In this document: piece after piece, positions 8,179 through 17,284 of the stretch
Layout of the letters: the number at the start of each line of letters is the position of its first letter
Position numbering within the stretch: the first letter of the stretch is position 1
Assembly: GCA_009772985.1 (NCBI GenBank)
Contig: WOUS01000001.1
Span: forward strand, 62,001-126,000
Length of the DNA: 64,000 nucleotides
From: Anaerolineaceae bacterium
GTDB taxonomy: Bacteria; Chloroflexota; Anaerolineae; Anaerolineales; Villigracilaceae
Direction: 5' to 3'
Program-made: the position numbers and the translations under genes
The notes under the pieces: generated by a model
What the model saw: only the letters and a program-made list of their open reading frames with translations
Told to the model about the DNA's origin: nothing
Database searches by the model: none

Positions 8179-8184
8179 TATAAT
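8179..8184 (+). promoter_or_regulatory. -10 box for leaderless rnz transcript
   Basis: TATAAT lies 7 nt before the rnz ATG at 8192 and no Shine-Dalgarno sequence fits in between. No good -35 hexamer is visible. Confidence 0.6.
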
Positions 8185-8191
8185 TGCCGCA

Positions 8192-9109
8192 ATGTACGAA
8201 ATCATCTTCCTCGGCACCTCGGCCTCGGCCCCCTCCGCCAAGCGCGGGCTGGCGGCGCAAGTCGTCAAGCACGACGAGTTCCGCTTCCTGATTGATTGCG
8301 GCGAAGGCACCCAGCGCCAGATCCTGCAATCGGGCATCGGGTTCAAACACCTGAACAACATCCTCATCACCCACGGCCACCTCGACCACATCCTTGGGCT
8401 GGGCGGGCTGATGTCCACGTTCATGCGCTGGGAGGCCATCGAAGAACTCAACATCTACGGCGGCAAGTGGGCGCTCGACCGCATCCACGACCTGGTCTTC
8501 GGCGTGGTGCTGCGCGGGGCGAAGCCGCCGATGACCATCAACCTGCACGCGGTCAAGCCGGGCGTTTTCTTCGAGGCGGAAGGGTTCACCCTCTCGGCCT
8601 TCCCGGTCTTCCACCGCGGCTCCGACTCGCTCGGCTTCAAATTCGAGGAACGCCCCCACCATCCGTTCCTGCCCGAAAAAGCGGAAGCGCTCGGCGTTCC
8701 GGCGGGACCCGTGCGCCGCGACCTGGTGGACGGGAAAACCGTCAAACTGGACGACGGGCGGACGGTGAAGCCGGAGGATGTGCTCGGTCCGCTCCGGCCC
8801 GGGGTGCGCATGGTGCACGTCGGCGATGCGGGCCGGACCGAGGACCTGGTCGCCGCCTGCCAGGATGTGGACGCGCTCGTGATCGAGTCCACCTACCTCG
8901 AGGCAGAGGCCGACCTGGCGAAGCAGTTCTCGCACCTGACCGCAAAGATGGCCGCTGAACTGGCAGTGAAGGCGAACGTGAAGCAGCTCATCCTGACCCA
9001 TCTCTCGCGCCGTTACCGCGAGAAGGACGTGCTGGCCGAGGCCCGCAGTGTCTTTCCCAACGTCAGGGTGGCGCGCGACTTCGACACTTTCAAAATCAAA
9101 CAAGGGTAG
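8192..9109 (+). CDS. rnz: Ribonuclease Z
   Basis: A 305-residue metallo-beta-lactamase-fold endonuclease that cuts the 3' trailer from tRNA precursors lacking encoded CCA. Motif II is ILITHGHLDHILGL (HxHxDH zinc site). An early FLGTSASAPSAKRG motif, GEGTQRQ and the C-terminal HLSRRY complete the RNase Z set. The insertion near residues 100-165 corresponds to the flexible exosite arm. Length matches bacterial RNase Z. Transcription appears leaderless from 8179-8184. Both serine tRNAs in this window lack a templated CCA, consistent with a need for this enzyme. Confidence 0.95.
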   Translation: MYEIIFLGTSASAPSAKRGLAAQVVKHDEFRFLIDCGEGTQRQILQSGIGFKHLNNILITHGHLDHILGLGGLMSTFMRWEAIEELNIYGGKWALDRIHDLVFGVVLRGAKPPMTINLHAVKPGVFFEAEGFTLSAFPVFHRGSDSLGFKFEERPHHPFLPEKAEALGVPAGPVRRDLVDGKTVKLDDGRTVKPEDVLGPLRPGVRMVHVGDAGRTEDLVAACQDVDALVIESTYLEAEADLAKQFSHLTAKMAAELAVKANVKQLILTHLSRRYREKDVLAEARSVFPNVRVARDFDTFKIKQG

Positions 9110-9135
9110 GTCGGATTGCCAATCCGACCTACGCG
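9108..9135. repeat. Palindromic repeat between rnz and pfkA
   Basis: Near-perfect palindrome, gtaggtcggattgcc followed by its inverted arm, overlapping the rnz stop codon. It shares borders with the 1576-1736 array but has a different core (tcggattg). Confidence 0.75.
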
Positions 9136-9154
9136 ATAAACCAGAAGGACAGAA

Positions 9155-10132
9155 ATGGACGATAAGAAATTCACCATCGGCATTCTCACTTCCGGCGGCG
9201 ACTCGCCGGGGATGAACCCCTGCATCCGCGCCGCCGTGCGCGCCGCGGCGGAGAACAACGCCCAGGTCATCGGCGTGATGAACGGCTACGAAGGACTCAT
9301 CAACGGCGAGTTCCGTCCGCTCGGCGCGCGCGACGTGGGCGGCATCCTCCAGCGCGGCGGCACCATCCTCCAGACGCGCCGTTCGGAGCGTTTCCTCGAG
9401 AAACACTTCCAGCGCGAAGCCATCCGCAACATGAACGGCGCCGGCATGGACGGGTTGATCGTCATCGGCGGCGAAGGCTCGCTTAGGGGCGCGCACGCCC
9501 TGGCCGAACAGGGCGTCAAGGTCATCGGCCTGCCCGGCAGCATAGACAACGACATCTGGGGCACCGACATCGCCATCGGCGTGGACACGGCCATGAACAC
9601 CATCATGGACGCGGTGGACAAACTGCGCGACACCGCCTCCTCGCACGGGCGCGCCTTCCTGGTCGAGACGATGGGACGCGGCAGCGGCTACCTGGCCGTC
9701 ATGGCCGGCATCGTCACCGGCGCGGAAATGATCCTCATCCCCGAAGTGCCGGTGACGGTCAAGGAGGTTGCCAAATCTGTGGACGACGCCTACACGCGCG
9801 GCAAGACCCACGCCATCATCATCGTCGCCGAAGGCGCCAGCGTCAAGATCGCCGACCTGGCCAAAGCCCTCGACGACATGGACGTCGGTTTCAGCACACG
9901 CGTCACCATCCTCGGCCACATCCAGCGCGGCGGCTCGCCCACCGCCTACGAGCGCATGTTGGCCTCCCGGCTCGGCGTCCGGGCGGTGGAGGCCATCCTG
10001 GCCGGCGAGACCGACATGATGGTCGGCGTGCAGGGACGCGATCTCGCCCTCGTCCCGCTGACCGAGGTGACGGGCCGCACCCGCCCGGTCCGCCCGGAAT
10101 ATATCGAGATGGCCCACACCCTGGCCCGCTGA
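9155..10132 (+). CDS. pfkA: 6-phosphofructokinase
   Basis: A 325-residue PFK-A family enzyme with AGAAGGAC ribosome site. It phosphorylates fructose-6-phosphate to fructose-1,6-bisphosphate. The nucleotide site starts TSGGDSPGMN. The Mg/phosphate loop reads GGEGSLRGA; the glycine after the acidic residue points to ATP rather than pyrophosphate use, while Glu replaces the usual Asp of GGDGS. The active-site motif LPGSIDNDIWGTD carries the catalytic aspartate, and ETMGRGSGYLA and LGHIQRGGSPTAYER bind substrate. First gene of a tight cluster: the next gene begins 3 bp later. Confidence 0.95.
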   Translation: MDDKKFTIGILTSGGDSPGMNPCIRAAVRAAAENNAQVIGVMNGYEGLINGEFRPLGARDVGGILQRGGTILQTRRSERFLEKHFQREAIRNMNGAGMDGLIVIGGEGSLRGAHALAEQGVKVIGLPGSIDNDIWGTDIAIGVDTAMNTIMDAVDKLRDTASSHGRAFLVETMGRGSGYLAVMAGIVTGAEMILIPEVPVTVKEVAKSVDDAYTRGKTHAIIIVAEGASVKIADLAKALDDMDVGFSTRVTILGHIQRGGSPTAYERMLASRLGVRAVEAILAGETDMMVGVQGRDLALVPLTEVTGRTRPVRPEYIEMAHTLAR

Positions 10133-10135
10133 CCC

Positions 10136-10672
10136 ATGCCCCGTTACGAACTGGACCTCAACCCTGTCACCCACGTCACCGCTGACGCCATCGGCCAGCC
10201 CGGTCAGCGCGTCTTCTACCTCCAGGCCTGGCGCGAGTCGGACCCGCAGCCGGTCACGGTCATCATCGAGAAAGTCCAGTTGCAGGCGCTGGCGCTCGGC
10301 ATCGAGCAGATGCTCGCCGAAGTCGCCCGCCAGACGCCGGGACTTGTCCTCCCGCCGGTGGACTACGACGCGGAGAAGATGCGCATCCACCCGCCCGTGG
10401 ACCCGGCCTTCCGCGCCGGGGAACTCGGCCTCGGCTACAACGCCGACCACGACCAGATCGTGATCTTCACCCGCGAGATCGCTGTCGAGGGCGAGGAGGA
10501 AGACCAGGCCGCCATCGTCCGCTTCTGGTGCAGCCGGAAGCAGGCGCGCCAACTGGCCGCGTGGGGAACGGAGGTCATCCATCGCGGGCGGCCCATTTGC
10601 CCGCAGTGCGGGCAGCCGATGGAGCCGGAAGGGCATTTTTGTCCCAAGAAGAATGGGCACAAAAAGAAGTGA
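10136..10672 (+). CDS. DUF3090 family protein with C-terminal zinc ribbon
   Basis: A 178-residue protein beginning MPRYELDLNPVTHVTADAIG, the hallmark start of the DUF3090 family known mainly from actinobacteria and Chloroflexota. The body is compact alpha/beta with acidic stretches. The C-terminus has a four-cysteine/histidine zinc ribbon (CPQCGQPMEPEGHFCPKKNG) and a basic tail. It starts 3 bp after pfkA and is followed by the SCO1664-like gene. From memory, these two families also sit side by side in actinobacteria, which suggests one conserved process, but the biochemical role is unknown. Confidence 0.85.
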   Translation: MPRYELDLNPVTHVTADAIGQPGQRVFYLQAWRESDPQPVTVIIEKVQLQALALGIEQMLAEVARQTPGLVLPPVDYDAEKMRIHPPVDPAFRAGELGLGYNADHDQIVIFTREIAVEGEEEDQAAIVRFWCSRKQARQLAAWGTEVIHRGRPICPQCGQPMEPEGHFCPKKNGHKKK

Positions 10673-10696
10673 ACAGTGTACAGTGAACAGTGTTCA

Positions 10697-11407
10697 GTGA
10701 ATGGCAAATTAAGACAAACCCTGGAGAACGGAGAAATTTCTCTCCAGGGTCAGTTTATCCTCGGCTCCAACTACACCTTCCTCGTCACGGTTCACCACGC
10801 AGGGCAGGAAATTCCCGCCGTCTACAAGCCGATGCGCGGCGAGCGGCCGCTCTGGGACTTCCCCGAAGCGTCGCTGGCGGGACGCGAGGCGGCCGCCTAC
10901 CTCGTCAGCCAGGCGCTCGGCTGGGGCCTCGTCCCGCTGACGGTCCTGCGCGACGGGCCGCTCGGTCCCGGCTCGCTCCAGCAGTTCATCGAGTACGATC
11001 CCAACGTCCACTACTTCACCTTCCCGCCTGCCGACCGCCTGCGCCTGCGCCCGGTCGCCCTGTTCGACCTGCTGGTCAACAACGCCGACCGCAAGGGCAG
11101 CCACGTGCTGTTCGAAAAGCGCACCCGCCGCCTCTTCGCCATTGACCACGGCCTGTGCTTCCACGCCGAGGACAAACTGCGGACGGTGATCTGGGATTTC
11201 GCCGGGGAAGCCGTCCCGCCCGAACTGCTCGCCGCGCTGGAAACGTTCCGGGGCGCGCTGGACCTCGGCCTGCCCGCCGCCCTCCAGCCTTATCTCCAGC
11301 CGGACGAGATTGCCGCCCTCCACGCCCGCGCCGGCGCGTTGCTTGCCAATCCGATTTTCCCGCATCCGCCGGAAGACCGGCGCTCGTTCCCTTATCCACC
11401 CTTGTAA
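10697..11407 (+). CDS. SCO1664-family (PI3/4-kinase-like fold) protein
   Basis: About 236 residues from the GTG at 10697; another GTG at 10676 is in frame but lies in a short-repeat stretch (cagtgtacagtgaacagtg) next to the DUF3090 stop, so the start is uncertain. The protein resembles the phosphatidylinositol 3/4-kinase-related SCO1664 family: FILGSNYTFLVTV glycine region, VYKPMRGERPLWDFP with the likely phosphate-binding lysine, ALFDLLVNNADRKGSHVL with the catalytic-loop Asn/Asp, and FAIDHGLCFH with the metal-binding Asp. These residues are intact, so kinase-type activity is possible; the target is unknown. Confidence 0.85.
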   Translation: MNGKLRQTLENGEISLQGQFILGSNYTFLVTVHHAGQEIPAVYKPMRGERPLWDFPEASLAGREAAAYLVSQALGWGLVPLTVLRDGPLGPGSLQQFIEYDPNVHYFTFPPADRLRLRPVALFDLLVNNADRKGSHVLFEKRTRRLFAIDHGLCFHAEDKLRTVIWDFAGEAVPPELLAALETFRGALDLGLPAALQPYLQPDEIAALHARAGALLANPIFPHPPEDRRSFPYPPL

Positions 11408-11446
11408 GGCGAAATTAATTTCGCCCTACCATCAAGGAGAAAAACC

Positions 11447-12472
11447 ATGTCCCATTACCGCCTCGCTCTCCTCGGCTTCGGCAACGTCGGGCGCGCCTTT
11501 GCTCGTTTGTTGCTTCGCAAGGAGGCCGAACTCGAATCGGACTACGGCATCAATTTCATCGTGACCGGCATCGCCACCGGCCGCCACGGCATTGCCATGG
11601 ACCCGGACGGCCTCGACCTCGGCCAAGCCCTGGCGCTGGTCGAGAGCGGAGGGGCGCTTGCGACGATTTCCAAATTGCCGATTACCGATACCCTCGACTT
11701 CGTCAATTCCGTCCCCGCCGACGTTCTGTTCGAGAATTCCCCGGTCAACCACGAGAACGGCGAACCGGCCGCCAGTTACCTGCGCATCGCGCTGGAGCGC
11801 GGCATGCACGCCGTCACCGCCAACAAGGGGCCGGTCGTCCATGCCTACCGCGAGTTGACCGACCTGGCCGCGAAGATGAAGCGCAAATTTTATTTCGAGT
11901 CCACCGTGATGGACGGCGCGCCGATCTTCTCGCTGTTCCGCTCCGCCCTGCCCGCCGCAAAGGTGACGTCCTTCCGCGGCATCCTGAACTCGACCACCAA
12001 TCTCATCCTGGGGCGCATGGAGAACGGCGAGTCGTTCGAGGATGCCGTCAAATATTGCCAGCAGATCGGCCTGGCCGAGACCGATCCCGCCGCCGACGTG
12101 GACGGCTGGGACGCGGCTGTCAAGGTGGCCGCGCTCGTCACCGTGCTGATGGGAATCCCACTCACACCGCAGGAGGTGGAGCGGGCAGGCATCCGTGCCA
12201 TCACGCCGGAGAAGATCGCCGCGGCCAAAGCCGAGGGAAAACGCTGGAAACTGGTCTGCACCGCCGAAAGGGAGGGAGAGAAAGTGAAAGGCCGCGTTGC
12301 CCCCGAACTGGTGGATGCATCTTCGCCGCTCTACCACGTGGACGGCTCGTCGTCCATCGTGAAGTTCTGCACGGATACGCTCTCCAGCCTGTCCATCGTG
12401 GAACAGGATCCCGGTCCGGAGACGACCGCCTACGGCCTGCTGGCGGATTTCATCAACGCGGCGAGAGAGTAA
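11447..12472 (+). CDS. hom: Homoserine dehydrogenase
   Basis: A 341-residue monofunctional enzyme (no aspartokinase domain, no C-terminal ACT domain), starting after CAAGGAGAAAAACC. It reduces aspartate semialdehyde to homoserine for threonine and methionine synthesis. The Rossmann start is LLGFGNVGRAFARLL. The catalytic region has the conserved ANKGPVVHAY, the family signature GILNSTTNLILGRME, and GLAETDPAADVDGWDAAVK with the catalytic lysine. Lack of an ACT domain implies no direct threonine feedback site of the usual type. A palindrome (gcgaaattaatttcgc) lies just upstream. Confidence 0.95.
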   Translation: MSHYRLALLGFGNVGRAFARLLLRKEAELESDYGINFIVTGIATGRHGIAMDPDGLDLGQALALVESGGALATISKLPITDTLDFVNSVPADVLFENSPVNHENGEPAASYLRIALERGMHAVTANKGPVVHAYRELTDLAAKMKRKFYFESTVMDGAPIFSLFRSALPAAKVTSFRGILNSTTNLILGRMENGESFEDAVKYCQQIGLAETDPAADVDGWDAAVKVAALVTVLMGIPLTPQEVERAGIRAITPEKIAAAKAEGKRWKLVCTAEREGEKVKGRVAPELVDASSPLYHVDGSSSIVKFCTDTLSSLSIVEQDPGPETTAYGLLADFINAARE

Positions 12473-12493
12473 CCGCGGGATGATAGAAAAAGG

Positions 12494-15400
12494 TCAAGGA
12501 CTTGTGGGTAGCAGCCGTAAAAACGTCTCCACCACCTGCGGGTCGAAGTGCAGGCCAGACTGTTCCCGGATGTACTGAAGCGCCTTATCGGCCGGCCAGC
12601 CCTTTCGATAGGGACGGTCTGACCGCAGGGCATCCCACACATCCACTACGGCGAAGATGCGCGCCGCCAGCGGGATTTGCTCGCCTTTCAACCCGCGCGG
12701 GTAACCGGTACCGTCCCATTTTTCGTGATGGCAGTAGGGGATATCCAGCGCCGGGCGCAGGTAGGCGATGGGAGAAATCATCTCGCAGGCAAAATCCGGG
12801 TGCTGGCGCATGATGCGCCATTCTTCATCGGTGAGCGGTCCGGCCTTGAGCAGGACGCTGTCTGGCACGCCCATCTTGCCGATGTCGTGCAGCAGCGCGC
12901 CGCGGCGGATATGGATGCTTCCCTTTTCCGGCACGCCCATTTCACGCGCCAAATTCATAGTCATCTCGGCCACCCGCTGGGTGTGCCCTTCGGTTTCCTT
13001 GTCGCGCAGGTCGAGGGCTTTCGACCAGCCTTCGATGGTAGCATCATAAGCCACCGCAAGGTCCATATGAGCGACTTGCAGGCCATCGAATAGTTGGGTG
13101 TTGTCTATGGCAATGGCGGCTTGTCCGCCCAGTATTTCCAGGAATTCCAGCCAATCAGGATCCGGTTCGAGGCGGGAACGGTGAAGGATTTCCAACACGC
13201 CCTTGACCTGCCCTTTGGCGACGAGCGGAATCCCGTAGTAGGAGACGAAGCCCTCGCCGGCCGTGAGGCTGGCCCTGGTAAATGGCGGATTGGCCGTTGA
13301 CAGGTCCGGGATGCTGATCGGGCGGCGTTCGAGGGCAATCCGGCCGGCATAATCCTCTCCCAGCCGCAGGCTCAGGCGGGTGATGCTGCTGCCGCGAAAG
13401 CCGTGCCCGGCGGCATAGGCGAGCGTTTGCGTGCCCGGTTTGAGCAGGAGGATAACGGCGGCATCCACGCCCAATTGCGCGACCACCTGTTGGAGCAGGA
13501 TGTTCAGCGTAACACGGATGTCGAAACTTCCGGCGATGGAGATATCAATTGTGTGCAGGGCGTTCAAGCGCTGGATATGCTGCTTGATCTTTTCCTCCGC
13601 CAGTTTGCGCTCGGTGATATCGCGCGCCACCCAGACCGTGCTGTCTTCGGTCAGCGGGGTAACAAACACCGAGAACCAGACGGGACGATCGTTGATCGTC
13701 AATTCGTATTCGATATGATCCGTCTGGCCGGTTTTCAGCACTTTGCGGATCACCTTTTGGAATTCTTCTGCTTTTTCAGCCGGGAAAACATCCTTCAACG
13801 CTCGGCCCAGCAATTCTTCCGGCGGTTTATACAGGAGCGCGGGATTGGTCGGCGCGATCTTGCGATACACCCCCTCCCGGTCAATCACCAGCACCACGTC
13901 GTGCATGGAAGCGAACAGGGCGCGCAGTTCGGATTCGGAGGCGGCCAGTTTCTCCTGCGCTTCCTTGCGTTCAGTGATATCGCGCAGGATGGCAGTGAAG
14001 TATTTCTGCCTATTGACCGTGTAATGGGAAATGGAAATTTCGCTCGGGAAGAGCGTGCCATCTGCCCGCTGGCAGGTGAGCATGAAGCCTGGACTGCGCA
14101 TCATCCGCTTGGATTGTCCAGTGGCGCCGAACTTGCGGACGAAATCTGCGTGTTCCTTGCGCCCCTCTTCTGGAATGAAGCGCTCCAGCGGCTGCCCAAG
14201 GGCTTCGGCTGCCGGGCAGCGGAAGATCTGTTCGGCGGCCGGGTTGAAGGCGCTGATGCGCTGTTCTTCGTCAACGGTGATGATGGCGTTCAGGGTGGTG
14301 TTGATCACGCCGGCCAGTTGCGCTTCGCTCTTGCGCAGGGCTTTTTCGGCCATGAAGCGCTCGGTGACATCGCGTGCCATGCCGCGCACCACGGGTTCGT
14401 CCACGCCCTCGGTGCGCAGGGTGTTGTTGTACTCCCAGACGCGCTTTTCGCCAGACCCGGTCAGCACCTGCAGCAGGCCGCGGGCAGCGCCTTTTTTCTT
14501 TATTTCCCGCAGGTAAGCGGCGAAGGCTTTTTTTCTCTCCGGGGCGAGGATGTCGCGGATATTCCGGCCAATCATTACATCCAATGGGTATCCAATAGCC
14601 TTGCTGGCCGCCAGGTTCGCCGAGAGGATCCGGCCCTGTAAATCGTGGGTGCAGACCAGGTCCTGGCTGTTTTCGACGATATCGCGGTAGCGGTCTTCGC
14701 TCAACTCCAGCGACTCTTCGGCCCGCTTGCGCTCGGTGATATCGCGGTTGACAGCCACGAAACCGATGGATTTGCCCTGTTGGTCCTTGATCAGCGAAAC
14801 GGTGGAGAGGGACGGAAAACGCGAACCATCGCGGCGGTTCTGGGTCACCTCGCCCTTCCAGAAGCCCTTCTCGGTCACTTCTTTGATCACCGCCTCGCGC
14901 GTGGTGGCGAGATACCCGTTCTGGATGAAATCGCGCAGCGGATGACCGATCACCTCGGCGGCTTTCCAGCCGTATTGGGTTTCGGCGGCCGGATTCCAAC
15001 TCAGAATGCTGTACTGCATGTCCGTGCCGATGATGGCATCCGAAGCGCTGGCGACCAGGCTGGCCTGGAAGGTGATCTGGGCGGTCTGCTCGGCCACGCG
15101 CGTGACCATTTCCGCCGCCCAGGCACGCGTTTCCTGGTACAGCCGCACGTTCTCCAGCGCGATGGCGGTCTGGTTGGCAAAGGCGGTGATGGCCGGCACA
15201 TCCGCCTCCGTCAGGTGGGCGCCGGTGACGCCCAGCAAACCGAAGACCTCCCCGCCGGCGAGGAGGGGGGCGTAGATGGATTGCTCACTGCCCAGCAGGG
15301 AAAGCAGGCGGCCAATCAGTGGGCGCAGGCGTGCAGGCAGCGCCTGTGTTGTAAGTTCAGCGCTCGATTCGACGAAAGTGGGGGGGCGCGTGGCGACAAG

Positions 15401-15763
15401 ACGCTGGTAGATGCCGTCCGTCACCATTGGAATGCGGTAGTCACGCGCCGAGAGGCCGGCCAATTTTTCGGCCGCGCTCAGCAAGCGCGAATCAAAGGAA
15501 AGATAGGAAACGATCAGGTGCGTCTTGTCACCGGCCAGGGTAAAAACCATCGCCTGGAAGCCAAGTTCGACCATTTCAGCGCCCATCGTACGGTAAATTT
15601 CGTCCGGTGTGTGAGCGCGCTGTACGGCTTGCGCGGACTGGCTGAGCGCAAGCAATAAACGCTGGCCGCGTCCGGTTTCACCCCTCAACGGGGCCGCGTT
15701 TTTACTGCGCTTCACGGCTGGATTTGCCTTCGATTTCTGGACGCCGGCGGCAGACATGTTCAC
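12494..15763 (-). CDS. GAF/PAS sensor with HD-GYP c-di-GMP phosphodiesterase domain
   Basis: A 1089-residue soluble signalling protein. Order: GAF (about 40-215), four PAS domains (about 225-350, 355-475, 480-600, 605-720), each ending in a DITERK-type linker, a second GAF (740-890), and a C-terminal HD-GYP domain (900-1085). The HD motif (GALLHDIGKMGVPDSVLLK) and GYP motif (HHEKWDGTGYPRG) are complete, so cyclic-di-GMP hydrolysis is expected. The GTG start overlaps the stop of the preceding single-domain receiver gene (GTGA), so the two are translationally coupled and probably work together. A second HD-GYP protein at 61185 shares the GAF-HD-GYP arrangement. Confidence 0.92.
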   Translation of the reverse strand: MNMSAAGVQKSKANPAVKRSKNAAPLRGETGRGQRLLLALSQSAQAVQRAHTPDEIYRTMGAEMVELGFQAMVFTLAGDKTHLIVSYLSFDSRLLSAAEKLAGLSARDYRIPMVTDGIYQRLVATRPPTFVESSAELTTQALPARLRPLIGRLLSLLGSEQSIYAPLLAGGEVFGLLGVTGAHLTEADVPAITAFANQTAIALENVRLYQETRAWAAEMVTRVAEQTAQITFQASLVASASDAIIGTDMQYSILSWNPAAETQYGWKAAEVIGHPLRDFIQNGYLATTREAVIKEVTEKGFWKGEVTQNRRDGSRFPSLSTVSLIKDQQGKSIGFVAVNRDITERKRAEESLELSEDRYRDIVENSQDLVCTHDLQGRILSANLAASKAIGYPLDVMIGRNIRDILAPERKKAFAAYLREIKKKGAARGLLQVLTGSGEKRVWEYNNTLRTEGVDEPVVRGMARDVTERFMAEKALRKSEAQLAGVINTTLNAIITVDEEQRISAFNPAAEQIFRCPAAEALGQPLERFIPEEGRKEHADFVRKFGATGQSKRMMRSPGFMLTCQRADGTLFPSEISISHYTVNRQKYFTAILRDITERKEAQEKLAASESELRALFASMHDVVLVIDREGVYRKIAPTNPALLYKPPEELLGRALKDVFPAEKAEEFQKVIRKVLKTGQTDHIEYELTINDRPVWFSVFVTPLTEDSTVWVARDITERKLAEEKIKQHIQRLNALHTIDISIAGSFDIRVTLNILLQQVVAQLGVDAAVILLLKPGTQTLAYAAGHGFRGSSITRLSLRLGEDYAGRIALERRPISIPDLSTANPPFTRASLTAGEGFVSYYGIPLVAKGQVKGVLEILHRSRLEPDPDWLEFLEILGGQAAIAIDNTQLFDGLQVAHMDLAVAYDATIEGWSKALDLRDKETEGHTQRVAEMTMNLAREMGVPEKGSIHIRRGALLHDIGKMGVPDSVLLKAGPLTDEEWRIMRQHPDFACEMISPIAYLRPALDIPYCHHEKWDGTGYPRGLKGEQIPLAARIFAVVDVWDALRSDRPYRKGWPADKALQYIREQSGLHFDPQVVETFLRLLPTSP

Positions 15764-16155
15764 CGTTCCTGTTCCGGTTGGCCGGTTTCCTTGACGACGC
15801 GCTGGATCGTAGTCACCAGTTCGGCCCCCATGCTGCCTTTGGCGACGAATCCATCCGCGCCGGCGGCCAGCGCGGCCGGCTGGTAAGCCTCTTGATTCAT
15901 CATCGTCAGGGCGATGATCTTGGCTTGCGGCGTGATCTTTTGCAGTTTGGGGATGGTTTCCAGCCCGGAGAGGCCGGGCATGTTCAGGTCGAGCAGGATG
16001 ACGTCCGGCTTGAGTTTCTCCGCCTGCACCAGGGCTTCCCGGCCATTGTGGGCGGCGCCAACGACGGTCAGTTCAACCTGCAATTGCAGGAATTCCCGAG
16101 TAATCCCCAAAAACATGGGGTTGTCATCTACCAGCAGGATGCGAATTGTGTTCAT
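15760..16155 (-). CDS. Single-domain response regulator receiver
   Basis: A 131-residue CheY-like receiver without output domain. The acidic pocket is LLVDDNP, the phospho-acceptor is D56 in DVILLDLNMPGLSG, and the switch threonine (ALTMM) and lysine (FVAKGS, about K105) are present. It overlaps the HD-GYP gene by 4 nt, so it likely relays a phosphate signal to, or regulates, that protein. The cognate kinase could be the large histidine kinase downstream in this block. Confidence 0.92.
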   Translation of the reverse strand: MNTIRILLVDDNPMFLGITREFLQLQVELTVVGAAHNGREALVQAEKLKPDVILLDLNMPGLSGLETIPKLQKITPQAKIIALTMMNQEAYQPAALAAGADGFVAKGSMGAELVTTIQRVVKETGQPEQER

Positions 16156-16297
16156 GCGACCTCCGAGGAATAGGGCTGCGATGAATACCTTTGATATTCA
16201 GGCTAATGATAGCAATGAGCGGCGCGAAGGTCTATTCGGTTGTGTACTGTATTTGAGATGGGGATGTACGGTATTGCAAAGACCCTGTTCAAGAATT

Positions 16298-16384
16298 CGC
16301 AGGGCGGATTTCTAATCCGCCATGATGGCCCGGCCTTTGGCGTGGCGGGATAGCCCCCTACGGGGATGCTTCGCGAAATCCCGC
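16298..16384. repeat. Two palindromic elements between response regulators
   Basis: A short palindrome (gcggatttctaatccgc) is followed by a longer inverted repeat with arms ggcgggat and atcccgcc enclosing a small hairpin (ccccctacgggg). Together they fill the space after the NarL-type regulator. Confidence 0.65.
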
Positions 16385-16385
16385 C

Positions 16386-17030
16386 CTACTCCGCTAAAAG
16401 TCCTCGTTTCAAGGCATAGCGGATCAGTTCGGTCTGGCTCTTCAGGCTCAACTTTTTCATCAGGTTGGCGCGGTGCATTTCCGCGGTGCGCGGGCTGAGC
16501 GAGAGCCGCCCGGCGATCTGCGGGGCGCTCAACCCTTCAGCGGCCATTCCCAGCACCTCGCGTTCGCGGGCGGTCAGGCTCTCGTACAGATCGAGGCGGG
16601 TCGCCTGCGCCTTTTGAGTATAGGCCTGGATGGCGCGCTCATCCAGCGGGGGGCTGAGGTACAGGCCTCCCTCGATGACGCGCCGCACGGCATGCACCAG
16701 GTCGCTGGAGGTGGCCTTTTTCAACACGTAAGCCGAGGCGCCAGCCTGCAATGCCTCGACCACGTAGGCTTCGCTGTCGTACATGGACAAGACGATAACT
16801 TTCACCTTCGGCCAGCGGCGGCGGACCTGCTGGGCGACCTCCAGCCCGCTCAGGCCGGGCATCATCACGTCCACGATGAGGATATCGGGGCGCAGTCCTT
16901 CGGCCAGCCGCAGCGCTTCGGACCCGTCGCCGGCCTCGCCGACCACTTGCAGGTCCGGCTCGGATTCGAGCAACATGCGCAGCCCCTGGCGGACGAGGGC
17001 GTGGTCATCGGCAAGCAGGAGGGTGGTCAT
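16386..17030 (-). CDS. NarL/FixJ-type response regulator
   Basis: A 214-residue DNA-binding regulator. The receiver domain (1-120) has the acidic pair in LLLADDHALVRQG, phospho-acceptor D54 in ILIVDVMMPGLSG and lysine in YVLKKATSS. The C-terminal LuxR-type helix-turn-helix (about 148-205) has LTAREREVLGMAAEGLS and the recognition helix LSLSPRTAEMHRANLM. The partner is most likely the HisKA_3-type kinase at 17680-22476, because that kinase class pairs with NarL regulators; a toxin-antitoxin remnant now separates them. Confidence 0.95.
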   Translation of the reverse strand: MTTLLLADDHALVRQGLRMLLESEPDLQVVGEAGDGSEALRLAEGLRPDILIVDVMMPGLSGLEVAQQVRRRWPKVKVIVLSMYDSEAYVVEALQAGASAYVLKKATSSDLVHAVRRVIEGGLYLSPPLDERAIQAYTQKAQATRLDLYESLTAREREVLGMAAEGLSAPQIAGRLSLSPRTAEMHRANLMKKLSLKSQTELIRYALKRGLLAE

Positions 17031-17054
17031 TGCGGTTGACAGAAGAATGACGGC

Positions 17055-17279
17055 TTATGCGTATTCGTATACCGGTACTTGCATAACGCGGGCAGGTTGT
17101 TTTCGCTTCCAGACCATTTTCTGCAAACGCTCGACAGTGTCGGGGGCAAATAACTGCTCGCCGGTTTCCACATTTACCCGCGCAGGGACATTCTCGACAA
17201 CAATAAGCTGTCCTTCCATCTCAATGGTGTAAGTGACTCCACGTTCCACCAATTTCTCTTTCCATTGATATTCTTTCAT
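17055..17279 (-). CDS. YgiT/MqsA-type antitoxin without zinc ligands
   Basis: A 74-residue protein with the motif of MqsA/YgiT-like antitoxin N-domains: VTYTIEMEGQLIVVENVPA, then VNVETGEQLFAPDTVERLQ, and a terminal PVYEYA. The CxxCG zinc ligands of the classic family are replaced by VNVETGE, and the helix-turn-helix DNA-binding half of MqsA is absent. It starts 5 bp after the DUF4258 toxin-like reading frame, the usual toxin-first order for such pairs. Confidence 0.75.
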   Translation of the reverse strand: MKEYQWKEKLVERGVTYTIEMEGQLIVVENVPARVNVETGEQLFAPDTVERLQKMVWKRKQPARVMQVPVYEYA

Positions 17280-17284
17280 CTCAC

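Noticed and set aside
8062-10660. Extension of the ftsK frame far upstream (to 10660)
   Set aside because: The upstream part is antisense to rnz, pfkA and the DUF3090 gene, all with strong motifs; the ATG at 8062 gives a typical FtsK start.
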